Assembly: GCA_903862415.1 (NCBI GenBank)
Contig: CAIOYD010000046.1
Coordinates: 29,732-93,731, forward strand
Length of the DNA stretch: 64,000 nt
Reading direction: 5' to 3'
Origin: an uncultured Oxalobacteraceae bacterium
Lineage (GTDB): Bacteria; Pseudomonadota; Gammaproteobacteria; Burkholderiales; Burkholderiaceae_D
Part shown: positions 53,031 through 63,200 of the stretch, in pieces
How the letters are laid out: each line of letters starts with the position of its first letter
Numbering within the stretch: the first letter of the stretch is position 1
The notes under the pieces: generated by a model
Databases searched by the model: none
Told to the model about the DNA's origin: nothing
Seen by the model: the letters and a program-made list of their open reading frames with translations, nothing else
Made by a program: the position numbers and the translations under genes

Positions 53031-53552
53031 TTAGTTATAAACAATCGAATATGTCACTGTTGAAGCAACCGAACCTGCTGTCGCTGCGCCGGTAGCAATA
53101 TACTGAGCGTAATAAGTTAATGTTGCAGCTCCTGCTGCTGAGGTAGTTAGACCGGTACCAGCGCCGTCATTATTCTGAGTGGCAATATTAATTGCACTCA
53201 ATGACGAATTCAGTAACTGAATTTCAACTAATGTAGCTAGACCGGAATTTTTCAAATTGCCGGTAACAGCATTAACAGACGCACCAATTTCAAACAGGGC
53301 GTGTACCGCAGTTGATGCTGGGCAACCAGTCATCGCAATATTGAAGGGTGTTGGTGCCGCCACTTTACCAACGGAAGCCAATGCCGATGTATCTACTGGA
53401 GGCAGAGTCACCGTAAAACTTGATCCGCCCGTGATAGCGCAGGAAGTTGCATTAATACTGCCACCAAAGGTGATCGTACCGTCTGAAGCTTGGGCTGTCG
53501 TCATACCAGCCAAACCCATTATGGCAACGGCCACGAGTGCTTTTACTTTCAT
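53031..53552 (-). CDS. major fimbrial subunit (pilin)
   Basis: A 173-residue pilin starting at ATG 53552 after GGAG. The signal peptide ends TAQA, then SDGTITFGGSINATSCAI gives the pilin N-terminal extension and first Cys, with the second in NIAMTGCPAST. The end VTYSIVYN is the chaperone-binding C-terminal strand. It should be the shaft protein, expressed most strongly as the first gene of the operon. The 238-bp region upstream, up to priA, is AT-rich and must hold its promoter; no invertible element or recombinase is seen. Confidence 0.93.
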   Translation of the reverse strand: MKVKALVAVAIMGLAGMTTAQASDGTITFGGSINATSCAITGGSSFTVTLPPVDTSALASVGKVAAPTPFNIAMTGCPASTAVHALFEIGASVNAVTGNLKNSGLATLVEIQLLNSSLSAINIATQNNDGAGTGLTTSAAGAATLTYYAQYIATGAATAGSVASTVTYSIVYN

Positions 53553-53790
53553 GTATTTCTCCAAAACATAAGTGATGTGAATTTATCTAGCTCTGATTGC
53601 TAACCAAAGCTGACAATCAACATTAAGTAAGCGACGTAACCCCGCTATTTAAAAGTGATTGTTGCGCGATTATATATCCAGAAAGTTTTATTTTAGTAAT
53701 TGTTTTTTAGAACTTATGGACCAATAGGTGTTGCTATGCTGAAAATAATACAGATTTCCAGTTTTGTAACACTATTTAACATCCTGATAA

Positions 53791-55803
53791 TCAAATATCG
53801 ACCGGATCGACTTCCAGTGACCAGTTAATTCTGGGTTTCAACAAGCGCAATTGTGGCAACCAGTTTTTCAGAAATGCCTGCAGGGCAGGGCGTGACGATG
53901 ATTCAATGAGTAATTGAGCGCGCTCCGAATTGGCTAACTTCATTAACGTCATCGGTATGGGATCGTGCAGGATAATGCCGTCAGGAATTTCTAGCTCCAG
54001 GGCTTGTTGCAAAAAGTGGATAGCAATGGCCAACTCTTTTGCTTCCGCACGCAGTAAAGCCTGGAAAATAAAAGGCGGCAAACCGGCTTGCTGTCTTTCT
54101 GCCAGGCACTCTTTGGCAAAACGTGGATAATCATGTGTTTTCAGCGCATGGTACAAGGGATGCTGCGGATAGCGAGTTTGAATCACCACTTCACTCACAC
54201 TGCCACCCACTTTTTGACCGCTGCGCCCAGCGCGTCCGGATACCTGCATCAACTGGGCAAACAGGCGCTCCCCAGCACGGTAATCCTGTGAGAATAGTGC
54301 CGTATCCGGATTAATCACCCCGACGAGTGTCAGATTTTTAAAATCATGGCCTTTGGCGACCATTTGCGTTCCGATTAAAATATCCACATCACCCCGGTGC
54401 ACCGATTCAAACGCATCCTGTGCACTTCCTTTTAACCGGGTCGAGTCAGCATCAATTCGTTTAATTCTTGCCTCAGGGAAAAATTCTTGCAAGTTTTCTT
54501 CGATCCGCTGGGTTCCCCGTCCCAGCGGTTGAATATCAGCATTCCCACAGGTTGGACAGGATTTTGGTATTCGCATTTCCAGACTGCAATGATGACAGCG
54601 TAATTTTTTTTCGGATTTATGTAAAACCAGATAGGCGCTGCATCGCTCACAATGACTCATCCAGCCACAGGCATCACAGGCAATCACAGGCGCATAACCG
54701 CGGCGGTTTAAGTATAGAAGTGATTGCTCACCCTTCTCAAGACGCTGTTTTAATGCGGTAATCAACGAAATGGTTAATCCTTCTTTGGGTCGGTCTTTGG
54801 CCAGATCCACTATGCGCATTTTCGGCAATACCGCCAATTCCACGGCACGTTCCGGCAAACTTAATTTGCTGTAGCGTCCGGAAATAGTATGTTGCCAGGT
54901 TTCCAGCGAAGGGGTCGCCGATCCAAGCACAACAGGAATATCTAACTGTCTGGCGCGCCAGATGGCCAGATCCCGGGCCGAATAACGCAAGCCTTCCTGT
55001 TGCTTATAGGAAGGATCATGCTCTTCATCGATGATAATTAATTTCAACCCAGGCAGTGATGCCAAAATAGCTAACCGGGTCCCCAAAATCAACCGTGCTT
55101 TGCCGCTGTGTGCTGCCAACCAGTGTAAAGTACGTTCACCTTCAGCCATACCACTGTGTAGTGTGGCGACCGTCAACTCAGGAAAGCGCGCCCGCAAATG
55201 ACCCTGCAATTGTGGGGTTAAATTGATTTCCGGCACCAAAATCAAAATTTGCCCATGAACCTCACGCGCTAAAATTTGTTCAGCGGCCTGTAAATAGACT
55301 TCTGTTTTACCACTTCCAGTCACGCCATATAACAAACTGGGTGCAAAACCGCTGTTATTGACAATATGTTGTACGGCCAACTGTTGTGCCGGATTTAATA
55401 CCGGAGGCACACTTCCCTGCTGCTTTTTATGCTCAACCTGCAGCTTTTTGAGTGCTTTATCTAACGCCGTAGTTTTCCCCGAGCGTAAATTTTTTGGGAT
55501 AGAGGGCAATGCCACCTCGCCCAAGGGGCGCTGATAGTAATCGGCCGCAAATTGACATAATGCTATCCATTGAGGCGAAACCGGGGATAACTGATGCCGG
55601 ACAGACCGTGCCGACTTTAATTTATCGTCCGGCACATCAGTTTCATTTTTTACATCCACAATCAAACCCACCATTTCGCGGTGACCAAAATCCACCACGA
55701 CAAACTGACCTACTTGTGGGCGATCCTCCTCCGTCCAGAGATAATCAAAGACGCGATCTAAAGGCGTATCCAGAACAATTTGCAGGATTGTTTTACTAGC
55801 CAA
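53791..55803 (-). CDS. priA: primosomal protein N' (PriA helicase)
   Basis: PriA binds stalled or repaired forks and reloads the replisome. The 670-residue helicase has the N-terminal DNA-binding domain (about 1-110), Walker A GVTGSGKT (160-167), Walker B LIIIDEEHD, VVLGSATPS (motif III), and the zinc region CDACGWMSHCERC...CHHC...CPTCG. The helicase C-terminal motifs AKGHDFKNLTLVG and LMQVSGRAGR follow. It is slightly shorter than E. coli PriA (732). A pair of DnaA-box-like motifs lies 60-80 bp upstream, and hemE is the next gene on the same strand. Confidence 0.96.
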   Translation of the reverse strand: MASKTILQIVLDTPLDRVFDYLWTEEDRPQVGQFVVVDFGHREMVGLIVDVKNETDVPDDKLKSARSVRHQLSPVSPQWIALCQFAADYYQRPLGEVALPSIPKNLRSGKTTALDKALKKLQVEHKKQQGSVPPVLNPAQQLAVQHIVNNSGFAPSLLYGVTGSGKTEVYLQAAEQILAREVHGQILILVPEINLTPQLQGHLRARFPELTVATLHSGMAEGERTLHWLAAHSGKARLILGTRLAILASLPGLKLIIIDEEHDPSYKQQEGLRYSARDLAIWRARQLDIPVVLGSATPSLETWQHTISGRYSKLSLPERAVELAVLPKMRIVDLAKDRPKEGLTISLITALKQRLEKGEQSLLYLNRRGYAPVIACDACGWMSHCERCSAYLVLHKSEKKLRCHHCSLEMRIPKSCPTCGNADIQPLGRGTQRIEENLQEFFPEARIKRIDADSTRLKGSAQDAFESVHRGDVDILIGTQMVAKGHDFKNLTLVGVINPDTALFSQDYRAGERLFAQLMQVSGRAGRSGQKVGGSVSEVVIQTRYPQHPLYHALKTHDYPRFAKECLAERQQAGLPPFIFQALLRAEAKELAIAIHFLQQALELEIPDGIILHDPIPMTLMKLANSERAQLLIESSSRPALQAFLKNWLPQLRLLKPRINWSLEVDPVDI

Positions 55804-56206
55804 CGGGATGTACTTTCTAACGAAGTTAGAGGATGTTGTAGGTGTTTTGACTAATCACGAGCTGTGGACAACTTTGTGGAAAAGCTTCCGTCCTTTAACA
55901 TGATTCTTTACTGCAATAAATATTTCAATAGGTAAAATTTCGCCATATTTTAAAAATATACATTTAAATCAATGAGTTAAAAAAAATTTAGATTTGCACG
56001 AAAAACTATTGACAGCGAAAACAAATTACTTTTTTTGTGCATAACTTATCTCAGAATTTAAATATGCCTTTTAATTATGTTTTCTATTAATAAGTCTATT
56101 TACTCTGTTTGCTCTTGAAAACCGCATAAAACAACACTGTTGCGTTGCACAAGCCTTATCAACATTGCGTTGTAGCGGTTTTCGCTGGTTTTGACTTCAA
56201 TGTTAT
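55804..56206. other. 403-bp AT-rich region between hemE and priA
   Basis: No gene is visible. The DNA has many A/T runs (56000-56100) and contains the paired DnaA-box-like motifs at 55863-55883 plus a looser TGTGCATAA at 56037-56045. It should contain the priA promoter and the end of the hemE transcript, but no clear terminator stem was found. Confidence 0.6.
55863..55883 (+). promoter_or_regulatory. pair of DnaA-box-like motifs upstream of priA
   Basis: TGTGGACAA (55863-55871) and TGTGGAAAA (55875-55883) each differ by one base from the DnaA box TGTGGATAA and start 12 bp apart. The block CTGTGGA-AACTTTGTGGA is shared, with 19 of 22 bases, with 57412-57433 upstream of hemE. Confidence 0.5.
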
Positions 56207-57292
56207 TTAACTTTTACGTATTTGCTGACTGAATTCATGCACCGCATTCACCAATACTTCGACAGATTCTGGTGAAGTAAATTGCGATATGCCATGGCCC
56301 AGATTAAACACGTGACCACTACCTTCGGCTGGTTTGCCAAAACTGTCCAGTGTATGTTTAACCTCTGCACGTATCTGTTCCGGATTGGAGAACAATGCCA
56401 TTGGATCCAAATTTCCTTGCAGCGCGACTTTATGTCCTACCTGCGCCCGGGCTTTACCTAAATTGACAGTCCAGTCCAGTCCAACCGCATCCGCACCGAT
56501 ATCAGCAATCTCATCGAGCCATAAACCACCGCCTTTGGTAAACACGACAGAAGGAATTTTAACTCCATCTTTTTCTTTTTTGAGCAAACGAACTACCTCA
56601 CGCATGTAATCAAGCGAAAAAGTCTGATACGCACCATCGGCCAGTACTCCACCCCAAGAATCAAAAATCATCACCGCTTGTGCGCCGGCATCAATTTGAG
56701 CATTCAAATATTGCGCAACCGCTTGCGCGTTGATGCGTAAAATATGATGCATTAAATCAGGACGGCCATAGAGCATGCTCTTAATAGTCCGATAATCCTT
56801 TGAACCGCCGCCTTTAACCATATAACAAGCCAGAGTCCAGGGACTACCCGAAAAGCCAATCAAGGGAACCCGACCATCGAGAGTCGTACGAATTTGACTG
56901 ACCGCATCAAATACATACTGTAAATTTGCCATATCCGGCACCTGCAAAGCCAGGATATCTTTTTCGTCACGCAAAGGACGCTCAAATTTAGGGCCTTCAC
57001 CATCTTCAAAATGCAATCCCAAACCCATGGCATCTGGTACGGTCAAAATATCGGAAAACAAAATCGCGGCATCAAGCTTAAAACGATCTAATGGCTGAAT
57101 CGTCACTTCCGTGGCGTAGTCAGTATTTTTCGCCAACCCCATAAACGAACCAGCCTTTTGTCTTACAGCGCGATATTCAGGCAAATAGCGTCCAGCCTGA
57201 CGCATTAACCATACCGGCGTGTGTTCTGTAGGCTGGCGCATCAAGGCGCGTAGAAAAGTATCGTTCTTCAATGGAGTAATTTTGTATGACAT
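56207..57292 (-). CDS. hemE: uroporphyrinogen decarboxylase
   Basis: HemE removes four carboxyl groups from uroporphyrinogen III in heme synthesis. The 361-residue protein has the N-terminal signature [36 protein letters not shown] (catalytic Asp region), [17 protein letters not shown] and [16 protein letters not shown], and ends with [13 protein letters not shown]. It precedes priA on the minus strand, a pairing common near the replication origin in Burkholderiales. It should be cytoplasmic and monomeric or dimeric. Confidence 0.97.
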   Translation of the reverse strand: MSYKITPLKNDTFLRALMRQPTEHTPVWLMRQAGRYLPEYRAVRQKAGSFMGLAKNTDYATEVTIQPLDRFKLDAAILFSDILTVPDAMGLGLHFEDGEGPKFERPLRDEKDILALQVPDMANLQYVFDAVSQIRTTLDGRVPLIGFSGSPWTLACYMVKGGGSKDYRTIKSMLYGRPDLMHHILRINAQAVAQYLNAQIDAGAQAVMIFDSWGGVLADGAYQTFSLDYMREVVRLLKKEKDGVKIPSVVFTKGGGLWLDEIADIGADAVGLDWTVNLGKARAQVGHKVALQGNLDPMALFSNPEQIRAEVKHTLDSFGKPAEGSGHVFNLGHGISQFTSPESVEVLVNAVHEFSQQIRKS

Positions 57293-57412
57293 AACAATCT
57301 TTCTATAGAGCTATTAGTTTAGTGCCATATTATCGCTTAGATTTTCAAGACTCAACCTTCTTTTAAATCAAACTTGTCGCTATTTGAAGTATGTTGTCTT
57401 TGCCTTTGTTTC

Positions 57413-57433
57413 TGTGGATAACTTTGTGGATAG
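57413..57433 (+). promoter_or_regulatory. pair of DnaA-box-like motifs upstream of hemE
   Basis: TGTGGATAA (57413-57421) is a perfect DnaA box, and TGTGGATAG (57425-57433) has one mismatch, starting 12 bp later in the same orientation. It lies about 120 bp upstream of hemE. Confidence 0.6.
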
Positions 57434-57799
57434 ATTTAAATTTGCATTCAAATAGATTGCATAATAATAATATCAAAACCATAATGAAAGTATTGTTTAT
57501 AATTAAATTATCCATTAAATCAGTAACTTAGATCACAATGTTAATCAATTGTTTGACATATAGCTTGTATCTGTCACTAATTTTAATTTTGTGTATAACA
57601 AAGAACTCATTCATGCTCGCTATACCTATATTCCATGCGATTTTCCGAAGCATTTCCGTTGGAACTACTGATGGTGTGGCATTTTATACGTTGAATTTGA
57701 AGCTAACACTAGTTTTGGCTATTTATTTGTTTTTTACTTCGTGTTACTAGGGGATAGAAGAAGTCGATCTGTAGTGGTTAATCCTACATGTCTCATAAA

Positions 57800-57827
57800 A
57801 AAAGCCTGGAAATTTTTCCAGGCTTTT
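57800..57827. terminator. bidirectional rho-independent terminator
   Basis: 13-bp stem AAAAGCCTGGAAA / TTTCCAGGCTTTT with a 2-base loop. On the minus strand it is followed by a run of T and closes the two small membrane-protein genes; on the plus strand a shorter T run follows. Confidence 0.88.
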
Positions 57828-57849
57828 ATTCATGTTTCGTTATTACTTG

Positions 57850-58095
57850 TTATTTTTTATTCCTCAATTGCATAATCAAAAAAACAACTGGAAGCAAAAT
57901 TGTCCATAACAATAACCAAAATTCGTTGTTCTCCGAGATATCAAGCATTCCAGCATGAATAGCAACAGGCAATAATCGACTTAATAACAAACTCACCATT
58001 CCACTGCCCAATGCCGAAGGCAGCAACAAGCTCACTACGCCAGAGTTTATATACCACTTCTTAAACAGTAGGTAGTCCAAACGACTGTTTGTCAT
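57850..58095 (-). CDS. small membrane protein
   Basis: An 81-residue protein with two hydrophobic spans (about 18-45 and 58-77, LLLWTILLPVVFLIMQL) and a basic C-terminus LRNKK. No family was recognised. It starts 2 bp after the stop of another small membrane-protein gene and ends just before a strong terminator, so the two are a unit. Probably an inner-membrane protein; function unknown. Confidence 0.65.
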   Translation of the reverse strand: MTNSRLDYLLFKKWYINSGVVSLLLPSALGSGMVSLLLSRLLPVAIHAGMLDISENNEFWLLLWTILLPVVFLIMQLRNKK

Positions 58096-58097
58096 TA

Positions 58098-58394
58098 TCA
58101 GATACGTGTTGACATGGCACGAATTTCTGCCGCCATGGTCGGAGAATGTATTTCTAATTCATTCACTGTTTGATAAAGTCGTTGCAATTCACGTTCATTT
58201 AATTTTAATTGCCGATATTTCATATAACGCTGAAAAATTCGTTTTACCGTTAAGGCTGTCGCGCGCCACAGGCCTTTTAGTAAAGGTTTAAACATGATGA
58301 CCAACAAGATTACACAACCGGCCAATAAAATAAAATGGGCTGATTTAGCAGCTAAACTGGCTATTTCAGAAAGAATTGCTATAAAAGTCATCAT
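58098..58394 (-). CDS. small membrane protein with basic cytoplasmic helix
   Basis: About 98 residues from ATG 58394, preceded by GAGG; a GTG at 58406 is an alternative. One long hydrophobic segment (FILLAGCVILLVIMF) is followed by the basic KPLLKGLWRATALTVKRIF and a helical, charged tail (LNERELQRLYQTVNELE) that may form a coiled coil. Unrecognised family. It is coupled to the next small membrane gene (2-bp gap) and divergent from a LysR regulator. The LysR protein might control the pair. Confidence 0.65.
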   Translation of the reverse strand: MMTFIAILSEIASLAAKSAHFILLAGCVILLVIMFKPLLKGLWRATALTVKRIFQRYMKYRQLKLNERELQRLYQTVNELEIHSPTMAAEIRAMSTRI

Positions 58395-58535
58395 GACTTG
58401 CCTCACTACGAATAAATTTTAATGCCCTCACTATATTGCGGCGCAACATATAATTCAAATTTTGATTTATCATACCTGTTATGTTTTTGGTGAATATCTC
58501 CCTGGCTGTTTTTGCACTCCGTTTTTAGGATCATC

Positions 58536-59516
58536 ATGAATTTTCTTACACTGGATTTAAATTTATTACGTGTTTTTGATGCCGTGATGATTGAACAAAA
58601 TCTCACCCGTGCAGCTGATAAACTCGCTATGACACAACCTGCCGTTTCCAATGCGCTAAAACGCCTGCGGCATGCCTTTAATGATGAATTACTCATCAGA
58701 ACGGCTTACGGTGTTAAGCCGACTCCACGTGCAGAAAGTGTTTGGCCCGCCATCAGAGACGCCTTAGCCCGATTAGAAGCCGCCATTGCACCGCCCACGT
58801 TCGATCCGGCGATTGCCTCAGCTACGTTCCGTATGGCCATGGCAGATTCAACTGCGGCTTATTGGATGCCTCATCTGGTGAGTGAAATTGAACGCACAGC
58901 GCCAGGAATTAATGCCCGTATGGTTCCCTTAATTACCAGGGACCCGCGCAACATGTTAATGCAGGGCGACATTGATATTGCGGTAGGATTTTTTCCCGGA
59001 GTTATTTCACAACTCGTTGGTGGTCAAAGTTCAGCCAATAGCGCAATTCATCATTCCAGCCTGTATACCGGTCGTTATGTTTGCGTTATGCGTAAAGACC
59101 ATCCACTAGCTAAAGTTGCACTTACGCTTGACACGTATTGCCAGGCACATCATTTACTAGTTAGTTTTTCTGGCAGGGCACATGGATTAGTTGATGAAAT
59201 TCTGGCCAGCATGAACCGACAGCGCTATATTTTACTTACGGTAAATCAATTTTTTACTGCCGGGCGCGTTGTTGCCAGCTCTGATTTAATTACTGTTTTG
59301 CCACACCATTTAATTTCGTCAACGGGTATGGCTACGCAGTTAATTTGGAAAGAATTACCATTCACAACTCCGGCTGTGAATGTCGATATGTTGTGGCATG
59401 AACGGGAAGTGCGTAATCCAGCGCATAAGTGGTTACGGGATAATTTGATTAATTTGGTGAACAAAACCCTGCAATCCGACAATCCGCAAATAGATCATCA
59501 ACATGCGTTAATTTAA
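58536..59516 (+). CDS. LysR-family transcriptional regulator
   Basis: A 326-residue LysR regulator from ATG 58536 with AGGA upstream. The winged helix-turn-helix is at residues 6-65 (LDLNLLRVFDAVMIEQNLTR, then AADKLAMTQPAVSNALKRLR), in the NodD/NahR-like style. The substrate domain is typical from about 95 on (FRMAMADSTAAYWMPHL). The effector is unknown. The two small membrane-protein genes are divergent from it, and the Lrp-type gene is convergent, with adjacent stops (59516/59517). Confidence 0.92.
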   Translation: MNFLTLDLNLLRVFDAVMIEQNLTRAADKLAMTQPAVSNALKRLRHAFNDELLIRTAYGVKPTPRAESVWPAIRDALARLEAAIAPPTFDPAIASATFRMAMADSTAAYWMPHLVSEIERTAPGINARMVPLITRDPRNMLMQGDIDIAVGFFPGVISQLVGGQSSANSAIHHSSLYTGRYVCVMRKDHPLAKVALTLDTYCQAHHLLVSFSGRAHGLVDEILASMNRQRYILLTVNQFFTAGRVVASSDLITVLPHHLISSTGMATQLIWKELPFTTPAVNVDMLWHEREVRNPAHKWLRDNLINLVNKTLQSDNPQIDHQHALI

Positions 59517-59975
59517 TTATTTGATTGGCAGATGACTTGTGTTCTTAACTTCTTCCATCACCGCATAGGTGTGGGTTTCTCGTACGCCACCTAATTGCAA
59601 GAGTGATTTGCCTAAAAAATCCCGGTAAGCATTCATGTCTTTAACCCGTGCTTTAACCAGATAGTCAAAGCCACCGGCAACCATATGGCATTCTAATACT
59701 TCCGGAATTGCCTGAACCCCACGTTTAAATGCATCAAATACATCCGGTGTGGTTCTGTCCAAAACTACCTCAATGAATACTAATAGAGCTACATCAAGTA
59801 ATTGTGGGTTAAGTTGCGCTGTATATCCTAAGATATAACCAGATTCCTGTAATTTGCGCACCCGTTCGAGGCAAGCTGCCGGGGATAAATTTACCCGGGT
59901 AGCTAATTCAACGTTACTGATACGGCCATCGTTTTGTAATTCGGCCAAAATTCTTTTACTGATTTTGTCAAGCAT
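59517..59975 (-). CDS. Lrp/AsnC-family regulator, probable regulator of putA
   Basis: A 152-residue Lrp-type regulator. The N-terminal helix-turn-helix is MLDKISKRILAELQNDGRIS, then NVELATRVNLSPAACLERVRKL. The C-terminal RAM/AsnC domain (about 65-145) holds VPEVLECHMVAGGFDYLVKA-like residues for effector binding and octamer formation. It is divergent from putA across 254 bp. In bacteria whose PutA has no DNA-binding domain, a neighbouring Lrp-type gene (PutR) activates putA with proline, which suits this case. Length matches Lrp (about 160). Confidence 0.9.
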   Translation of the reverse strand: MLDKISKRILAELQNDGRISNVELATRVNLSPAACLERVRKLQESGYILGYTAQLNPQLLDVALLVFIEVVLDRTTPDVFDAFKRGVQAIPEVLECHMVAGGFDYLVKARVKDMNAYRDFLGKSLLQLGGVRETHTYAVMEEVKNTSHLPIK

Positions 59976-60229
59976 AAGAAAGTCTCACAGATAAATTATA
60001 TTTGGTAGAATTTTCTCACAAAATACAAAATTTTGCTATACACCTAAATTACCAGAATTAATCATTAGTAATACCTTATAAAATCAACGTTTTATTGAAT
60101 TATTAAAATCTATTTAATATTTAAAATTTTTCAAAATTTATGGTTAACCAAAATTTTTGCCATTTTTTTCATGTTATTTTTTAAATAATAATATTTCCTA
60201 ATCGCTGTTTCCTTCAGAATGTATTTACT
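59976..60229. promoter_or_regulatory. AT-rich divergent control region of the Lrp-type gene and putA
   Basis: 254 bp of very AT-rich DNA with several A/T tracts, typical of Lrp-bound regions. A perfect palindrome TGGTTAACCA lies at 60141-60150, about 80 bp before putA. Lrp sites are loose, so individual ones cannot be fixed by eye. No clear sigma-70 boxes. Confidence 0.45.
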
Positions 60230-63200
60230 ATGACCCAACCTTTCGCCACATTACACACCGAAGTAATCATTGATCCCAGTCCATTAAGACAGGCTATTAC
60301 TGATGCTTACCGTCGTAATGAATCTGAATCGGTTCACTATCTAATTGATCAATTAGACCCATTTGATCATGAGCCTATCCAAATTTTAGCCAAACAGTTG
60401 GTAAAAGAAGTCCGCGAGCAGCGCTCGCGTGCTTCTGGTGTAGATGCATTAATGCATGAATTTTCTCTCTCTTCAGAAGAAGGCGTTGCTCTGATGTGTT
60501 TAGCAGAGGCCCTATTGCGTATTCCAGATCACCAAACTGTAGATCGTTTAATTGCAGATAAAATCAGTAAAGGCGATTGGAGCAAACATATTGGAGAATC
60601 ACCCTCTATGTTTGTTAATGCTGCCACCTGGGGATTATTGGTTACTGGCAAATTAGTTTCAACCAACAGTGAAACTGGTCTTACTGCTGCATTGAGTAAA
60701 TTAATCACTAAAGGCGGTGAGCCGCTCATACGCAAGGGCGTTGATTTAGCTATGCGTATGCTGGGTAATCAATTTGTTACCGGGCAAACTATTGAAGAAG
60801 CGCTAGAAAATAGCAAGGCTAATGAACAACGCGGCTATTGTTATTCCTATGATATGTTGGGTGAAGCGGCGGTGACATCAAAAGATGCTGCTTTTTATTA
60901 TGCGGCTTATGAAAGTGCCATCCATGCCATAGGCCGAGCCTCTGAAGGACGGGGTATTAAAGCTGGTCCTGGTATTTCAGTTAAATTATCTGCCCTGCAT
61001 CCACGTTATTCGCGTGCTCAACGCAGTCGTGTGATCAGTGAATTGCTACCTAATCTTAAAAAATTATTATTGCTCGCTAAACATTACGACATTGGTTTAA
61101 ATATTGATGCAGAAGAAGCTGACCGCCTTGAACTTTCTCTGGATTTGATAGAAATTCTGGCTTTTGATGCTGATTTATCTGGTTTTGAAGGTTTGGGTAT
61201 TGTTATTCAGGCGTATCAAAAGCGTTGCCCTTATGTTCTTGATTATCTGATTGATTTAGCCCGTCGTAGTAATCAAAAATTTATGATACGACTGGTTAAA
61301 GGTGCATATTGGGACTCTGAAATTAAACGCGCCCAGGTAGATGGTTTGACTGATTTTCCTGTCTATACCCGTAAAGTGTATACCGATGTTTCCTATTTAC
61401 TTTGTGCACAAAAATTACTTGGTGCTACCGATGTGATTTATCCGCAATTTGCTACTCATAATGCACTGACTTTATCAACTATCTACACCTGGGCTGAAAA
61501 AAATAACATCACTGATTATGAATTCCAATGTTTGCATGGTATGGGAGAAACTCTTTATGACAAAGTTGTTGGTCAAGGCCAATTAAATCGTCCGTGTCGC
61601 ATTTATGCTCCGGTCGGCTCACATCAAACTTTATTAGCTTATCTGGTACGCCGATTATTAGAAAATGGGGCCAACTCTTCTTTTGTAAATCAAATTGTCG
61701 ATGATTCTGTTTCGCTTGATTCACTGGTAGAAAATCCACTCAGCATTACAGAAAAATTGGCAGGTCTTCCTCATTTTGGAATTAGTTTACCTCCAGCCAT
61801 GTTTGGTCATGAACGAATTAATTCGAACAGTTTAGATTTAAGCAACGAACAGGTTCTTCGTGATTTATCACAACAAATTGCCGTGTTCTCTTTTCACAAA
61901 TGGCATGCAAAACCATTGTTACATGGTATCGCTGAAGCTACTATCAGCCATGAAATTTGCAATCCTGCATTACATACCGATATTGTTGGCCATGTTATTG
62001 AAGCAAACAGTCACGATGTTGAAATTGCATTACAGGCAGCAGCGACACATGTTTCCGAATGGCAAAATTTTTCATTGCTTAGTCGCTCAGAGTGTTTAAA
62101 CAAAGCAGCCAATTTACTAGAATCGCATCGTATAGAACTTCTGGCCTTACTTGTTCGCGAATCCGGTAAAACATTACCGAATGCTGTTTCTGAAATCCGC
62201 GAAGCGGTCGATTTTTTACGCTATTACGCTGCCCAGGTATTATTAGGAGGTAACTTTAAAGCACTTGGGCCTGTCGTTTGCATCAGTCCCTGGAATTTCC
62301 CTTTAGCTATATTTTTGGGTGAAATTTCTGCGGCATTAGTTGTTGGCAATGTAGTTTTGGCTAAACCCGCGGAACAAACACCACTGGTAGCATTCCGTGC
62401 CATCCAATTACTACATAAAGCTGGTATTCCAACTTCAGCTTTGCAATTTTTACCTGGACGTGGTGAAACTGTTGGTGCCAAATTGGTTGCGGATGCGCGA
62501 GTTAAAGGAGTTATTTTTACTGGTTCTACTGATGTTGCTAAATTAATTAATCAAACTTTGGCTAAACGGTACATCTCTGAAAAATGTGATATTCCTTTTA
62601 TTGCTGAAACTGGTGGGCAAAATGCCTTGATCGTTGACAGTAGTGCTTTACCTGAACAAGTTGTACAAGATGTATTGAGTTCTGCTTTTGACAGTGCAGG
62701 TCAACGTTGTTCAGCTTTGCGTGTGCTGTGTCTTCAAAGTGATGTTTATGATAAAACCATGCATATGTTGCAAGGCGCTATAAAAGAATTAAATATTGGT
62801 AATCCGGACCGTTTGTCTGTTGATATTGGTCCAGTTATCGATTTGGAAGCTAAAAATAATTTACTCAACTATATTGAACAACGCCGACAAGCAGGATTTC
62901 CTGTTTATCAATTACCGCTGCCAGAGCAGTGCCAATTAGGTCACTTTGTTTCCCCAACAATAATTGAAATATCTTCACTCTCAGACTTAAAAGACGAGGT
63001 GTTTGGTCCTGTCTTACATGTTATTCGTTATCAACGTCAGCAATTTAGCAATTTAATTGAACAAATCAATCAGTCTGGTTATGGTCTTACACTTGGCATT
63101 CATTCCCGTATTGATGAAACTATTCAATATGTTACTGAGCATGCTCATGTGGGTAATATTTATGTCAATCGTAATATTGTAGGAGCTGTTGTTGGGGTGC

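Larger units (their letters stand above)
57293..57849. other. 557-bp AT-rich intergenic region with DnaA-box pair and terminator
   Basis: Between the hemE start and a small membrane-protein gene. Contains the DnaA-box pair (57413-57433) and a terminator hairpin (57800-57827). An open frame of 70 codons at 57538-57750 (plus strand, hydrophobic) has no ribosome-binding site and no known relative, so I do not call it a gene. Confidence 0.55.

Noticed and set aside
48604..53552. Phase-variable fimbrial switch
   Set aside because: No inverted repeats flanking the promoter region 53553-53790 and no recombinase gene were found.
55804..57433. Chromosomal replication origin (oriC)
   Set aside because: DnaA-like boxes are few and dnaA, dnaN, gidA or parAB are absent from the window; only nearness to the origin can be suggested.
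57538..57750. 70-codon hydrophobic plus-strand frame in the AT-rich region after hemE
   Set aside because: No ribosome-binding site, no recognisable family, and AT-rich DNA gives hydrophobic frames by chance.
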